Positions 38,919-48,891 of a stretch of DNA of 62,678 nt are shown here, in pieces (position 1 is the first letter of the stretch; every line of letters starts with the position of its first letter). The stretch spans positions 1-62,678 of the forward strand of contig NZ_JAGFXZ010000017.1 in assembly GCF_019038395.1 (NCBI RefSeq). The letters are read 5' to 3'. Source of the stretch: Acinetobacter sp. BY419 (GTDB taxonomy: Bacteria > Pseudomonadota > Gammaproteobacteria > Pseudomonadales > Moraxellaceae). The position numbers and the translations under genes are program-made. The notes below the pieces were generated by a model, which saw nothing but the letters and a program-made list of their open reading frames with translations, was not told the DNA's origin and ran no database searches.

Positions 38919-40303
38919 GCGTTTTCTCCTTCAGTTGCTGCTGCAATTTCTTTCTCGGTCGCAATACCTTTTTTCATCAATTCTAACCAGTACTGATGCT
39001 GAGCCAGATATAGACCTTCGTCTTCCGTTTTAATACCAGAAAGTTTTGGTTTTAAACCGATTTCATTGGCAGCATCATCCGGGCCATGGATCCAGTGCTT
39101 AGAACCGCGACACATGTCATTCCATTCCAGCGCGATACCGGCATAACCTGCCTGACAGGCACGGAATTCTTCAAGATCGTCTGGCGTTGCCATACCTGAT
39201 GCGTTAAAGAAATCTTCATACTGACGGATACGACGTGTGCGTGCTTCCGGCTCTTCACCAACAGGTGCGATACAGTAAATGGTCACTTCAGTCTTATCGA
39301 CAGAAATCGGACGCAGGACACGAATTTGTGAACCGAACTGATCCATGAAGTACACGTTTGGATAGATACACAGGTTACGTGAACGTTCGATCATCCACTT
39401 CGCCATGGCTTCGCCATATTGCTCGGTATATTCGTCTTTCTTGGCAAAGTTAGGACGGTCTTCCGGGTTTGCCCATTGCGTCCATAGCAGCATGTGACCA
39501 TTTTCAAAGCCGTAAGAACCACCGCCTTGTTTGCCCCATGAACCTGCGCTCATGGCACGAATGTTGTCGCCCGCTTCTTTTTCTTTACGCTGCTGGGTGG
39601 TTGCAGCGTAATTCCAGTGCACAGCAGACACGTGGTAACCATCGGCACCGTTTTCAGCAGTCAGCTTCCAGTTGCCTTCATAGGTATAAGTCGAAGAACC
39701 ACGTAATACTTCCAGACCTTGCTCAGACTGACCCACGATCATGTCAATGATTTTGGTCGCTTCACCCAGGTATTCTTCCAGAGAAGGAACATCCGGATTC
39801 AGGCTGCCGAACAGGAAACCCTTGTAGTTTTCAAAGCGCGCTACTTTTTTCAGGTCGTGCGAACCGTCTTGATTAAAGCAGTCTGAATAACCCGCTTCAG
39901 CCGGATCTTTAACCTTTAATAACTTACCTGAGTTATTGAAGGTCCAGCCATGGAATGGGCAAGTATAGGTTGCTTTATTGCCTTTCTTGTTACGGCATAA
40001 TTGTGCACCGCGATGCGAACAGGCATTGATCATGGCATTCAGTTCACCTTGACGGTTACGTGCAATGATGATCGGTTGACGGCCAATATAAGTAGTATAG
40101 AAGTCGTTATTGTTTGGAATCTGGCTTTCATGCGCGAGATAAACCCAGTTGCCTTCAAAGATATATTTCATCTCGAGGTCAAACAGAGCCTGATCTGTGA
40201 ATACTGAGCGGTGTAGTTTAAATTCACCAGATTCAAAATCATCAACCAGTAATTCGTCAATGCGGTCTAAATGGCTGGTGTTAATTACGGGAATACGAGG
40301 CAT
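38915..40303 (-). CDS. benA: Benzoate 1,2-dioxygenase large subunit
   Basis: A 462-residue catalytic subunit that dihydroxylates benzoate. The Rieske centre uses Cys95/His97 and Cys115/His118 ([15 protein letters not shown]). The mononuclear iron ligands lie in [16 protein letters not shown]. Length equals known BenA (about 461). It starts 71 bp below catA across a stem-loop, so benABCDE appear to be transcribed through from catB rather than from an own promoter, though an internal promoter cannot be excluded. Confidence 0.95.
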
Positions 40304-40333
40304 GTCCTTTCTCCGACTTTCCAGGGGGAAGTC

Positions 40334-40363
40334 AGCGGGATATATCGCAAGACTTATCCCGCT
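40334..40363 (-). other. Hairpin at the catA-benA junction
   Basis: AGCGGGATA (40334-40342) pairs with TATCCCGCT (40355-40363) in a perfect 9-bp stem with a 12-nt loop. Confidence 0.65.
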
Positions 40364-40374
40364 TCTATAGTGTA

Positions 40375-41295
40375 TTAAGCGCTAGCGCGGCGACGATCAA
40401 CGTCTGTGGTCGGTGCAGCAGCTTGTTCTTTCACAAGTTCAACATTGAATTGAATGTGTTTGAAAGGGCCGTTTAAGCCACGTTTTGCAATTTCAGCTTC
40501 ATCCGTTACGTCAACCGCAGTTGCAACCAGGCCTTCACGGGTAGCGAATGCAAAGTCATCCCACAGGTACTGGTCGCCCTCAATATTGAATTGAGTGGTC
40601 AGCTTGCGGTAACCCGGTGCAGATACGAAATAATGTACGTGCGATGGACGGTTACCATGACGGCCTAATTTGTCCAGTACAAACTGAGTTGTACCTTCTG
40701 GAGGGCAGCCATAGCCGACTGGCATTGTCGTTAATGCAGTATATTGACCATCGGTAGCAGTAATGATGCTGCGACGCAGGTTAAAGTCAGACTGTGATTT
40801 GTCAAAGAATGAATAGTTGCCCAGGCTGTTGGCATGCCAGACTTCAACTTTGGCACCTTCAATCAGATTACCTTTAGTATCCGTCACTGTACCTTCAATG
40901 ATTAAGGTCGGGATTTTGTCTGATTCAGAACCATCATCCATACGGGCAAAGCTTACTGATTCAGGTGCGCCAGCTACATATAACGGGCCTTCGATCGTAC
41001 GTGGTGTACCACCGGTAATACCTGCTTTAGCATCTGCTTCATCAGCACGTAAGTCTAAGTAGTGTTCCAGACCCAAACCTGCAGCCAATAAACCCAATTC
41101 GTTGGCTTGACCGGCATCAGTAAAGTATTCCAGGCCTTTCCACAGTTCTGTCTGAGAAATATCAAGATCTTCAATCGCCTGGAAAAGATCACCGAGTAAA
41201 CGTACAGTAATTTGCTGTACACGCTCATCTACAGGACCTGTCGCAGTGTCGACATTCATTTTTTTAACTAATGCATCAATTTCTTGGCGATTCAT
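40375..41295 (-). CDS. catA: Catechol 1,2-dioxygenase
   Basis: A 306-residue intradiol dioxygenase opening catechol to cis,cis-muconate. Expected Fe(III) ligands are visible: Tyr161 (GNYSFFD), Tyr195 (GYGCPPEG), His219 and His221 (RPSHVHYF). The N-terminal helical linker domain is typical of the CatA dimer. In A. baylyi ADP1 catA stands apart from catBCIJFD; here it follows catC on the same strand. Confidence 0.95.
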   Translation of the reverse strand: MNRQEIDALVKKMNVDTATGPVDERVQQITVRLLGDLFQAIEDLDISQTELWKGLEYFTDAGQANELGLLAAGLGLEHYLDLRADEADAKAGITGGTPRTIEGPLYVAGAPESVSFARMDDGSESDKIPTLIIEGTVTDTKGNLIEGAKVEVWHANSLGNYSFFDKSQSDFNLRRSIITATDGQYTALTTMPVGYGCPPEGTTQFVLDKLGRHGNRPSHVHYFVSAPGYRKLTTQFNIEGDQYLWDDFAFATREGLVATAVDVTDEAEIAKRGLNGPFKHIQFNVELVKEQAAAPTTDVDRRRASA

Positions 41296-41329
41296 ACTAT
41301 TACTCCTGAGTATGTCTACATTTTTTATG

Positions 41330-41443
41330 TGGCGCGCTGTTTAGCTGGCATCTTGGCTGGCTAAATCTGGCTGGCCACAATCCTTGTTGGGTTACCCTCT
41401 GGTCTTGCTGTGGGAAGGGGAATAACGTTATTCCCCAATTCCC
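41330..41443 (-). other. Structured spacer between catC and catA
   Basis: A perfect 20-bp palindrome GGGGAATAACGTTATTCCCC (41417-41436) is extended outward by GGGAA/TTCCC after a 2-nt bulge. Near the catA side TTTAGC and GCTAAA form a second stem, bracketed by GTGGC and GCCAC (about 41330-41388). The spacer contains no gene. Confidence 0.7.
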
Positions 41444-41454
41444 ATGTTCTTTAA

Positions 41455-41745
41455 TTAGCTGTCGTCATCACGAACTGAAGAAGGGTGACGATTTAATGCC
41501 ATCACTTCAATATTCATGTAAGGGTAGAGAGGCAAACCCTGTAACAGGTTGTGCAACTCTTCATTGCTTTCAACATCAAAAATACTGATGTTTGAGTATT
41601 GGCCCGTGATGCGCCAGATATGGCGCCATTTGCCTTGATGCTGTAATTCCTGTGAATAGGCTTTTTCAACAGCCTTAATTTCATTTACCTGTTCAACAGG
41701 CAGATCACGTGGAATGTTTACATCCATACGTACTTGGAAAAGCAT
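41455..41745 (-). CDS. catC: Muconolactone delta-isomerase
   Basis: A 96-residue enzyme isomerising muconolactone to beta-ketoadipate enol-lactone. The start MLFQVRMDVNIPRDLP and KWRHIWRITGQYSNISIFDV are characteristic of CatC, which forms a decamer. I chose ATG 41745, preceded by AGGAGAAACCC; the frame open to 41838 overlaps catB. Confidence 0.95.
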   Translation of the reverse strand: MLFQVRMDVNIPRDLPVEQVNEIKAVEKAYSQELQHQGKWRHIWRITGQYSNISIFDVESNEELHNLLQGLPLYPYMNIEVMALNRHPSSVRDDDS

Positions 41746-41758
41746 GGGTTTCTCCTGA

Positions 41759-42868
41759 TTACTGACGACGCAAGTTGTCAATCTTGTTTTCATCCAACTC
41801 AATTCCCAGACCTGATTCTTTTGGAATCTCAAGTTCAAAGTTTTGATAGTTGAGTGGGGTTTTTAAAATATCTTCAGTCAGCAGCAAAGGACCAAACAGT
41901 TCGGTACCAAAGGCAAGCGTTTCAAAGGTTGAAAATACATGTGCGGATGCGATCGTACCGACCGGACCTTCCAGCATCGTGCCGCCGTACAGGTCAATAC
42001 CGGCCAGTCTGGCAATCTTGCCAACTTCACAACCTTCAATCAGACCACCTGACTGGGCAACTTTGACTGCGAAAACAGATGAACCGTTTTGCTTGGCAAT
42101 TTCATAAGCTGAGTGCGGACCCATTAATGATTCGTCTGCCATAATCGCAACATCAAAACGTCGGGTCAGACGGCGCATCGCATCCAGGTTATCAATTGCA
42201 CATGGCTGTTCTATTAGATCAACACCACCGTTTTGCAATAACTGAATCCCTTTAATGGCATCGAGTTCTGACCAGGCACGGTTGACATCGACACGGATCG
42301 AAACGTCTTTACCTAAAGCTTTCTTGATTGCCAGTACATGTTCAACATCTTCTTCTACTGGACGGGAACCGATCTTAAGTTTGAAAATATTGTGACGTTT
42401 TGCCGCTATCATTTTCTGTGCTTCAGCAATATCTTTATCGGTATTACCAGAAGCCAATACCCAAAGTACCGGGATACTGTCACGTAAGCGGCCACCGAGG
42501 ATTTCGCTTAATGGCAAACCTAAACGTTGGGCCTGTATATCCAAAAGTGCAGTTTGCATTGCACATTTGGCAAAACGGTTACCATTAATATTCTTTTTGA
42601 TTGTTTGTAATGTCTGTGCAACATTTAAACCGGATAATGTTTTTAAAAGTGGCGCGAAATAAGTTTCGATATTAACTTTGACGCTTTCCGGGCTTTCATC
42701 ACCATAACCCAAGCCACCAATAGTCGTAGCTTCACCCCAGCCGATGTAACCATCTTCAGTGGTGATTTTGACCAATACCAGGGTCTGGGTTTGCATCGTT
42801 GCCACTGCCATCTTGTGAGGGCGAATGGTTGGAATTTCTACCAGCAAGGTTTCAACTGACTTATACAT
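41759..42868 (-). CDS. catB: Muconate cycloisomerase
   Basis: A 369-residue enolase-superfamily enzyme converting cis,cis-muconate to muconolactone. Catalytic bases lie in KLKIGS (Lys163/Lys165) and AVKVAQSGG (Lys269). Metal ligands are Asp194 (RVDVNRAW), Glu220 (LIEQP) and Asp245 (MADES). It is the first gene of the 12-gene run, and two BenM/CatM-type dyads lie 41-107 bp upstream of its start. Confidence 0.95.
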   Translation of the reverse strand: MYKSVETLLVEIPTIRPHKMAVATMQTQTLVLVKITTEDGYIGWGEATTIGGLGYGDESPESVKVNIETYFAPLLKTLSGLNVAQTLQTIKKNINGNRFAKCAMQTALLDIQAQRLGLPLSEILGGRLRDSIPVLWVLASGNTDKDIAEAQKMIAAKRHNIFKLKIGSRPVEEDVEHVLAIKKALGKDVSIRVDVNRAWSELDAIKGIQLLQNGGVDLIEQPCAIDNLDAMRRLTRRFDVAIMADESLMGPHSAYEIAKQNGSSVFAVKVAQSGGLIEGCEVGKIARLAGIDLYGGTMLEGPVGTIASAHVFSTFETLAFGTELFGPLLLTEDILKTPLNYQNFELEIPKESGLGIELDENKIDNLRRQ

Positions 42869-42908
42869 AATACGGGTTCACATTCTTGCTTTAATGCTTG
42901 GATTTGAT

Positions 42909-42923
42909 ATACCTTAAAAGAAT
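42909..42923. promoter_or_regulatory. BenM/CatM-type operator (one mismatch) near catB
   Basis: ATAC-N7-GAAT matches the known BenM/CatM recognition dyad ATAC-N7-GTAT with one mismatch, as second-site operators in ADP1 also do. It lies 41-55 bp before the catB start. Confidence 0.6.
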
Positions 42924-42960
42924 AATGTTGATTGGTCTAAGATCGATTTGGCATTTTTTT

Positions 42961-42975
42961 ATACTTTAAAGGTAT
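42961..42975. promoter_or_regulatory. BenM/CatM-type operator, exact match
   Basis: ATAC-TTTAAAG-GTAT is an exact ATAC-N7-GTAT dyad. It ends 8 bp before the regulator's ATG and lies 93-107 bp upstream of catB, suited to both autorepression and activation of the catabolic operon. Confidence 0.75.
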
Positions 42976-42983
42976 TCAGAGCC

Positions 42984-43898
42984 ATGGAACTCAGACATTT
43001 ACGTTACTTCGTTGCCGTCGTCGAAGAACAAAGTTTTACCAAAGCGGCAGAAAAACTGTTTATTGCTCAACCACCTTTAAGCCGACAGATCCAAAATCTG
43101 GAGCAAGAACTCGATATTCAGCTCTTTGAGCGTGGTAGCCGTCCTCTAAAAACCACTGAAGCCGGTCAATTCTTTTACCAGCATGCTGTTAAACTTTTGT
43201 CTAATGCGGAAGAGATCAAGTCGATGACCAAGCGAATTGGCATTACAGATCGGACCATAACCATTGGTTTTGTTGGCTCTTTATTGTTTGGTTTACTGTC
43301 GCGCATTCTGTTTTTATTCAAACAGCAACATCCATATCTCAAGATCGAGATGATGGAAATGAACACCCATGAACAGATTCAGGCGCTGAAAGAAGGGCGG
43401 ATTGATGTAGGTTTTGGGCGGTTAAGAATTTCAGATCCGGCAGTAAAACGGGTATTGCTGCGTGAGGAACGGCTGATGGTCGCTGCACACTCCAGTCATA
43501 TCATGGCGCAACGGGTAGAAGGCTTAAATCTTTCAGAATTGATTGATCAACAACTGTTTTTATATCCGAATAGTGGCAAAGCGAATTTCGCCACCCAGGT
43601 ACGCGGTATATTTTCTGAGTATGGTTTAGAACCCAAAAATATCCGTATTGTACGTGAATTACAGTTGGCACTAGGCTTTGTAGCTGCCGGAGAAGGGATT
43701 TGTATCGTACCGGAAAGTGCACAAAATATTAAATTGGCCCACCTCAACTTTATTCCGCTTCTAGATGAGTTCGCTGTCAGTCCAGTATTCATGGCTATCC
43801 GTAATATGGATGAAAGTGAATACATCCGTTATTTGTTTGATGCGGTCTACCAAGTCTATGATCTGGAAGCAATTAAGTATGATCGTTCGGTATTTTAA
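42984..43898 (+). CDS. benM: LysR-type regulator of the benzoate/catechol operon, BenM-like
   Basis: A 304-residue LysR protein with the CatM/BenM start MELRHLRYFVAVVEEQS and helix-turn-helix KAAEKLFIAQPPLSRQIQ. The effector domain binds cis,cis-muconate in this family. From published work as I recall it, Arg160 and Tyr293 of BenM allow a second effector, benzoate, and are His and Phe in CatM. Here residue 160 is Arg and the equivalent of 293 (Tyr292) is Tyr, so it resembles BenM. I chose ATG 42984; it is 115 bp from the divergent catB. CatM remains possible. Confidence 0.85.
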   Translation: MELRHLRYFVAVVEEQSFTKAAEKLFIAQPPLSRQIQNLEQELDIQLFERGSRPLKTTEAGQFFYQHAVKLLSNAEEIKSMTKRIGITDRTITIGFVGSLLFGLLSRILFLFKQQHPYLKIEMMEMNTHEQIQALKEGRIDVGFGRLRISDPAVKRVLLREERLMVAAHSSHIMAQRVEGLNLSELIDQQLFLYPNSGKANFATQVRGIFSEYGLEPKNIRIVRELQLALGFVAAGEGICIVPESAQNIKLAHLNFIPLLDEFAVSPVFMAIRNMDESEYIRYLFDAVYQVYDLEAIKYDRSVF

Positions 43899-44118
43899 CG
43901 ATTCAATTCACCGGGAATGATCCCTCGAGTACAATGAACAAACCGATATAAGTACAGGCTAAATTAAGATTATTATAATATATTTTTTAATAAATTTAGT
44001 AACTTAACTGAAGCCAGACTTTATAGGTATAGAAGCATGCCTATTCAGTTTTGGACATTCTTTCGCATTTTCTCCATTGTGGCATTCATAAATTGAACTT
44101 CACAATTTGGAGGTGGAG

Positions 44119-45492
44119 ATGTCTACAAATAAAGTTAATATAAATACGCTGATTGATGAGGCAAAGTTTACGCCCTTTCATTGGGGGGTACTGATCTGGT
44201 GTTTGCTGATCATTATTTTTGATGGGTATGACCTGGTTATTTATGGAGTGGCATTGCCACTGCTGATGCAGGAATGGTCGCTCAGTGCAGTACAAGCAGG
44301 GATGCTGGCCAGTACTGCCTTATTCGGGATGATGTTCGGTGCCATGACTTTCGGAACTTTATCTGACAAGTTAGGCCGGAAAAAAACCATCATGATCTGT
44401 GTGGCCATTTTTAGTGGTTTTACCTTCATAGGTGCCTTTGCCACGTCTCCAGTTGAATTCGGGATTTTACGTTTTCTGGCTGGCCTTGGAATTGGGGGTG
44501 TCATGCCTAATGTGGTGGCATTGATGACCGAATATGCCCCTAAACGTATCCGCAGTACGCTGGTTGCCCTGATGTTTAGTGGTTATGCGATTGGCGGGAT
44601 GACTTCTGCACTATTAGGTGCATGGCTGGTGCCACAATTTGGCTGGAAAATCATGTTCCTGCTTGCGGGTATTCCACTGCTCCTTTTGCCAGTGATTTGG
44701 AAATTCTTGCCAGAATCCCTGATGTATCTCACCAACAAGCAACAGACGGTCAAAGCACACGATATTATTCAAAAAATATCTCCAACACAGGTTATTACCA
44801 GTGACACCCAGTTTGTACTCAATGAAGTGCAAAAAGGGGATGAAGCGCCATTAAAAGCACTGTTTCAACAAGGTCGTAGCTTCAGTACATTTATGTTCTG
44901 GCTGGCATTCTTTATGTGCCTGTTGATGGTCTACGCACTAGGTAGCTGGTTGCCAAAACTGATGATTCAGGCAGGTTACTCGCTGGGTGCAAGTATGATC
45001 TTCCTGTTCGCGCTAAATATTGGTGGAATGGTAGGTGCGATTGGTGGTGGATATCTCGCGGATAAATTCCATATCAAAAAAGTTCTGACCATTATGTTCT
45101 TATGCGGTGCCATTGCATTAATTCTGCTTGGCTTTAACAGTCCACAATTCGTGTTGTATACCTTGATTGCTGTGGCAGGTGCTGCAACGATCGGCTCACA
45201 AATTCTGCTCTATACCTTTGTGGCACAGTATTATCCATCGACGGTACGTTCTACCGGTATGGGCTGGGCATCAGGCATTGGACGTATTGGTGCGATTGTC
45301 GGCCCGGTACTCACTGGCGCTTTATTAACCATGAATTTACCGCATCAAATGAACTTCTTTGCAATTGCGATTCCTGGCGTAATCGCTGCGCTGGCAATTT
45401 TCCTGGTGAACTTGAAAACCTCCGTAGATGGCCAAGTCCTTGCAACGTCTAGCGCAAAGCCAGATATATTGACAAAAGAAGCAATACATTAA
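44119..45492 (+). CDS. benK: MFS aromatic acid:H+ symporter (BenK-like)
   Basis: A 457-residue inner-membrane carrier of the AAHS family. DGYDLVIYG in TM1 and GTLSDKLGRKK in loop 2-3 are family signatures. I chose ATG 44119, directly after GGAGGTGGAG. Benzoate is the likely substrate because of its place beside benM and benP; muconate (MucK) or 4-hydroxybenzoate (PcaK) relatives cannot be excluded from sequence alone. Confidence 0.82.
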   Translation: MSTNKVNINTLIDEAKFTPFHWGVLIWCLLIIIFDGYDLVIYGVALPLLMQEWSLSAVQAGMLASTALFGMMFGAMTFGTLSDKLGRKKTIMICVAIFSGFTFIGAFATSPVEFGILRFLAGLGIGGVMPNVVALMTEYAPKRIRSTLVALMFSGYAIGGMTSALLGAWLVPQFGWKIMFLLAGIPLLLLPVIWKFLPESLMYLTNKQQTVKAHDIIQKISPTQVITSDTQFVLNEVQKGDEAPLKALFQQGRSFSTFMFWLAFFMCLLMVYALGSWLPKLMIQAGYSLGASMIFLFALNIGGMVGAIGGGYLADKFHIKKVLTIMFLCGAIALILLGFNSPQFVLYTLIAVAGAATIGSQILLYTFVAQYYPSTVRSTGMGWASGIGRIGAIVGPVLTGALLTMNLPHQMNFFAIAIPGVIAALAIFLVNLKTSVDGQVLATSSAKPDILTKEAIH

Positions 45493-45532
45493 ATTAGATT
45501 TCAATCAATAAAGATAATATTGCCAATGATAT

Positions 45533-45560
45533 AGATCGCCATCGTAACCGGTGGTGATCT
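45533..45560 (+). other. Inverted repeat between benK and benP
   Basis: AGATC-G-CCA (from 45533) pairs with TGG-T-GATCT (to 45560) with one mismatch and a loop of about 10 nt. It lies 40 bp before the benP start and may be an intercistronic hairpin. Confidence 0.45.
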
Positions 45561-45600
45561 GTTGCTAGAATCGAAACGCATAATAAAAAGCGAGTTTAGG

Positions 45601-46953
45601 ATGAACACGACACCATTATTTAATCAACCAACAATCACGTTAAAGCGCACAGTTCTGATGAGCATGATGGCAATAAGTTTAGGGGGCATCAGCTTATCGA
45701 TCCAAGCACAAACCCCAGCCCAGTCGAACCAGCAGGAAATTGAAAAACTTCGTCAGGAAGTTCAGGCTTTACGCGCACTGGTTGAACAGCAGCAAGCTCA
45801 GACAGCGACGGTAATTGCACCTGTAGCAATAGCACCAGTACCAGTAAGTACGCCTGCAACTAAACCTGTCATGAAAATTGCCAGTGGTGCCGAGTTTAAT
45901 CTTTATGGCAATATCCGTGCCGATGCCTCTTATCAGGCTGAAGGTGGTTCAGCAGCACGCATGTATAACCAGATTAATGTGGTTCCACTCAAAGGAGTAG
46001 GCGAGCGCAGCGATGAATTCAAGTCAACACTTTCTGCAACCCGTTTAGGTATGGATTTTAAAACACCTGTCGGTGCTGGAGATAAAGCCCTGAGCGGTAA
46101 AGTTGAAGTGGACTTTTTGGGCGGCGCCGGCTTTGATAACTTACGTATTCGTCACGCTTATATGAGCTATGCTAACTGGTTGATTGGTCAAACCTGGTCT
46201 AACTTTGCGGTACCTGACTATATCCCGGAAACCGTAGATGCCTTGGTTTATGCCGGCGGTTCAATTAAACGGACTCCACAAGTTCGTCATACCAGCACTT
46301 TCAGCCCAGCGACCAATCTGGTGCTCGCAGTAGAAGATCCGAAAGATGGTTCCATCAAACAGCGTCTACCTGCTTTAACGGCACGTTTAAACCATAAATT
46401 TGCTGATAACCTTACAGTTAGTGCGCGTGCCATGGGCCATGAAAAACGTATCAACGAAGATGAAAAAACGGCATGGGGTCTAGGTTTAGGCGCCAAGTAT
46501 GATGTTGTACCAGGTACAACACTCAAAGCTGACTACTATCATGTCAAAGGCGATAGCAGCTTTGTCTCTTATGCTAACCCTGGTGTGGTTAGGGCTCCTA
46601 ATGGTGACCTTCTACAAAGCGAATTTGATTCGATTTCAGTGGGCTTAACGCAACAGTTTAATGACAAATTACGTGGTACCTTGGGTTATGGTTATATGAG
46701 TTTTGATCAGGATCAAAGCTATGTCAACGCACTAATTGCCTCTACACCCGCTAATGAAGCACAATCAAATGCTACTAGAGCTAATAAAGACTTATGGCAG
46801 GCATGGGCTAACGTATTCTATAGTCCAACCAAGCCTTTAAGTTTTGGTCTGGAATATGTTTATGGTGAACGTAAAGCATTAGCTGCAGCAACCAACGGCA
46901 GTGATACAGGTGAAGACAACCGAATTAATGCGGTTGCTATTTACAACTTCTAG
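45601..46953 (+). CDS. benP: Outer-membrane porin of the DcaP/BenP type
   Basis: A 450-residue precursor. A signal peptide runs to about residue 37 (SIQAQ before TPAQ). A coiled-coil stalk QQEIEKLRQEVQALRALVEQQ is followed by a Pro/Ala linker and a beta-barrel ending NAVAIYNF, with the terminal phenylalanine of outer-membrane proteins. This layout is that of trimeric DcaP porins; next to benK the name BenP fits. It would admit benzoate to the periplasm. ATG 45601 is preceded by GAGTTTAGG. Confidence 0.85.
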   Translation: MNTTPLFNQPTITLKRTVLMSMMAISLGGISLSIQAQTPAQSNQQEIEKLRQEVQALRALVEQQQAQTATVIAPVAIAPVPVSTPATKPVMKIASGAEFNLYGNIRADASYQAEGGSAARMYNQINVVPLKGVGERSDEFKSTLSATRLGMDFKTPVGAGDKALSGKVEVDFLGGAGFDNLRIRHAYMSYANWLIGQTWSNFAVPDYIPETVDALVYAGGSIKRTPQVRHTSTFSPATNLVLAVEDPKDGSIKQRLPALTARLNHKFADNLTVSARAMGHEKRINEDEKTAWGLGLGAKYDVVPGTTLKADYYHVKGDSSFVSYANPGVVRAPNGDLLQSEFDSISVGLTQQFNDKLRGTLGYGYMSFDQDQSYVNALIASTPANEAQSNATRANKDLWQAWANVFYSPTKPLSFGLEYVYGERKALAAATNGSDTGEDNRINAVAIYNF

Positions 46954-46987
46954 GACTCCTTTCATAAGAAAGTCTGATCTGTAACAG

Positions 46988-47013
46988 AAGCGTGGATAAA
47001 TTAATCCACGCTT
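46988..47013. terminator. Bidirectional terminator
   Basis: AAGCGTGGAT (46988-46997) and ATCCACGCTT (47004-47013) form a 10-bp stem. The loop contains the stop codon of the leftward MocR-type gene. Confidence 0.85.
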
Positions 47014-48422
47014 TTGCTCTTTTGAAGAATGGTTTCTGCCAGCAGACTGACTGCATTTTCAATTTTGGCGGTCCATTCAAAAGAACAATTCAGTCGAATA
47101 TAATATTGACTGGCATGATCCGGCTTAAACAGCAGTGCAGGGGCGATTGAAATATGCTGTTGAAGCAATTGTTTATAGATTTCCTCGGCATCGACTTCTC
47201 TAGGCAACTCAATCCACAGAAAATAGCCACTGGAATAATAGTAAATTTCACAGATGGTTCCTAAACGCGCTTTGAGTTCCTGATAAAACTTCTTTTTATA
47301 TTTTTCCAGATGCTGCCTTAAATGCCGCAGATGTTTTTCATAATGATGATGTGAGATAAACTCGACCAGGGCATTTTGAAGTAAGGGACTGACCGTTAAA
47401 GTGCTCATTAATTGCAAGTGCTGAATGGCATCCGAAAATGGTCCAGCATAGACCCAGCCTACACGTGCACCCATGCCCAGTGTTTTGGAAAATGAGGCAC
47501 AGTGCAGCACCATATGATGCCGGTCAAAATATTTAACCGGTAGCGGTTTGGATGAACCATAATTCAATTCCTGATAAACATCATCTTCGATCAAATAAAC
47601 CTGATATTCATACAAGAGTTCCGCAATTCTCTGTTTAATTTCCGAACTGACAGTAAAGCCAATCGGATTATGTGCATTCAGCATCAGCCAGCACACCTTG
47701 ATCGGGTACTGTTTTAAAGCCTGTTCAAACGATTCCAGATCGAAGCCAAATTGTGGATGCTCAGGGATAGTAATCACCTGTAACCCCAAACGCTCGGCTG
47801 CCTGCCAGGCACCATAAAATATGGTTTGCTGTAGCAGGATAAAATCGCCCGGTTGAGTTAATGCCTGTAAAGACAGATTCAATGCTTCTAGCGCACCAGA
47901 TGTAATGACAATGTCATCCGGATTGCATGTAATCCCTTGTAATTTATAACGCTTTGCAATCAGTTGTCTCAAGTCCTGATTGCCGGGCGGCATGTGATTC
48001 TGGTTATTATAACTGCTTTTTCTTTTGGCCTGTTGTGCCAGAATCTGCATAAATTTGGCGTTATATAACAGCTCTGCATTAGGAAAAGCTGAACCAAAAG
48101 GCACAATTTCTGCTGACTGGGTCGATTTTAAATAATTAAATACCACCGAGTTGATCTGGATTTTGGGATTTAAACCGATCTGCACAGGCTGTTTGTGATC
48201 TGGTAGTCCTGGAGCATGCTCTGCAACGTAATAGCCGGATTTATCTTTGGCATAGACTAGCCCTTGCGCTTCAAGCTCCTGATAAGCGTTGAGTACTGTC
48301 ATCAGGCTATAGCCAGATAATTGGGTCTGTTCGCGGAGTGACGGTAATTTTTCATGTACCCTCCATACGCCGTTTTCAATCAACTGACGGATATTCTGCG
48401 CCAGTTTTTCAGACTTATACAT
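47001..48422 (-). CDS. MocR/PdxR-type GntR regulator with aminotransferase domain
   Basis: A 473-residue protein. The N-terminal GntR winged helix (LPSLREQTQLSGYSLMTVLNAYQELEAQGLV) is fused to a type I PLP aminotransferase fold with PLP lysine in CASFSKTLGMGARVGW and AHNPIGFT, the substrate/PLP region. Such proteins sense PLP or amino compounds. It is divergent from the acyl-CoA ligase 469 bp away. The target is unknown. Confidence 0.85.
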   Translation of the reverse strand: MYKSEKLAQNIRQLIENGVWRVHEKLPSLREQTQLSGYSLMTVLNAYQELEAQGLVYAKDKSGYYVAEHAPGLPDHKQPVQIGLNPKIQINSVVFNYLKSTQSAEIVPFGSAFPNAELLYNAKFMQILAQQAKRKSSYNNQNHMPPGNQDLRQLIAKRYKLQGITCNPDDIVITSGALEALNLSLQALTQPGDFILLQQTIFYGAWQAAERLGLQVITIPEHPQFGFDLESFEQALKQYPIKVCWLMLNAHNPIGFTVSSEIKQRIAELLYEYQVYLIEDDVYQELNYGSSKPLPVKYFDRHHMVLHCASFSKTLGMGARVGWVYAGPFSDAIQHLQLMSTLTVSPLLQNALVEFISHHHYEKHLRHLRQHLEKYKKKFYQELKARLGTICEIYYYSSGYFLWIELPREVDAEEIYKQLLQQHISIAPALLFKPDHASQYYIRLNCSFEWTAKIENAVSLLAETILQKSKSVD

Positions 48423-48891
48423 ACACTTTCTTGAACTAAATCTGTTCTAATTATTTTGATTTATAGCATATTTAATGATGTTCAATATAACAAATTAAGC
48501 CTAGGGTAGTTGTCAGTCTATTTCCAAGCTTGCGTTATATCAATCTGCTGTACTGTTTTTTTAAGGTCAGTATCCAAGTAGACATCGCCATTAAATGGGG
48601 TGGTTGTATTAAGCTAGTCGACATGAAATCAATGCATGATCATTAAAATGAATATCAGGTCTCAGACTTTCTATGGAAAGTTTTTATTTTTATATAAATC
48701 GTGTTCTCATTTTATACGCCTGAGTCACTTCTCTTAATTTGTCACAATTCGATACTTACAAACTCGGATTTCCTTGCTAAATTCAGTCCACATGAGGATA
48801 AAAATTATCTCGCGGTCTCAGGCCGAGCCATCATGCAACTATAACAACGATATAAACACACGGACCAATAACAAGCACAAAGGAGTGGACA
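48423..48891. other. Divergent promoter region, no gene seen
   Basis: AT-rich space between the MocR-type regulator and the acyl-CoA ligase. No gene, strong hairpin or confident promoter hexamers are visible to me. Confidence 0.4.

Noticed and set aside
41759..41838. Longer catC starting inside catB
   Set aside because: The internal ATG at 41745 has an excellent AGGAG site and gives the standard 96-residue CatC.
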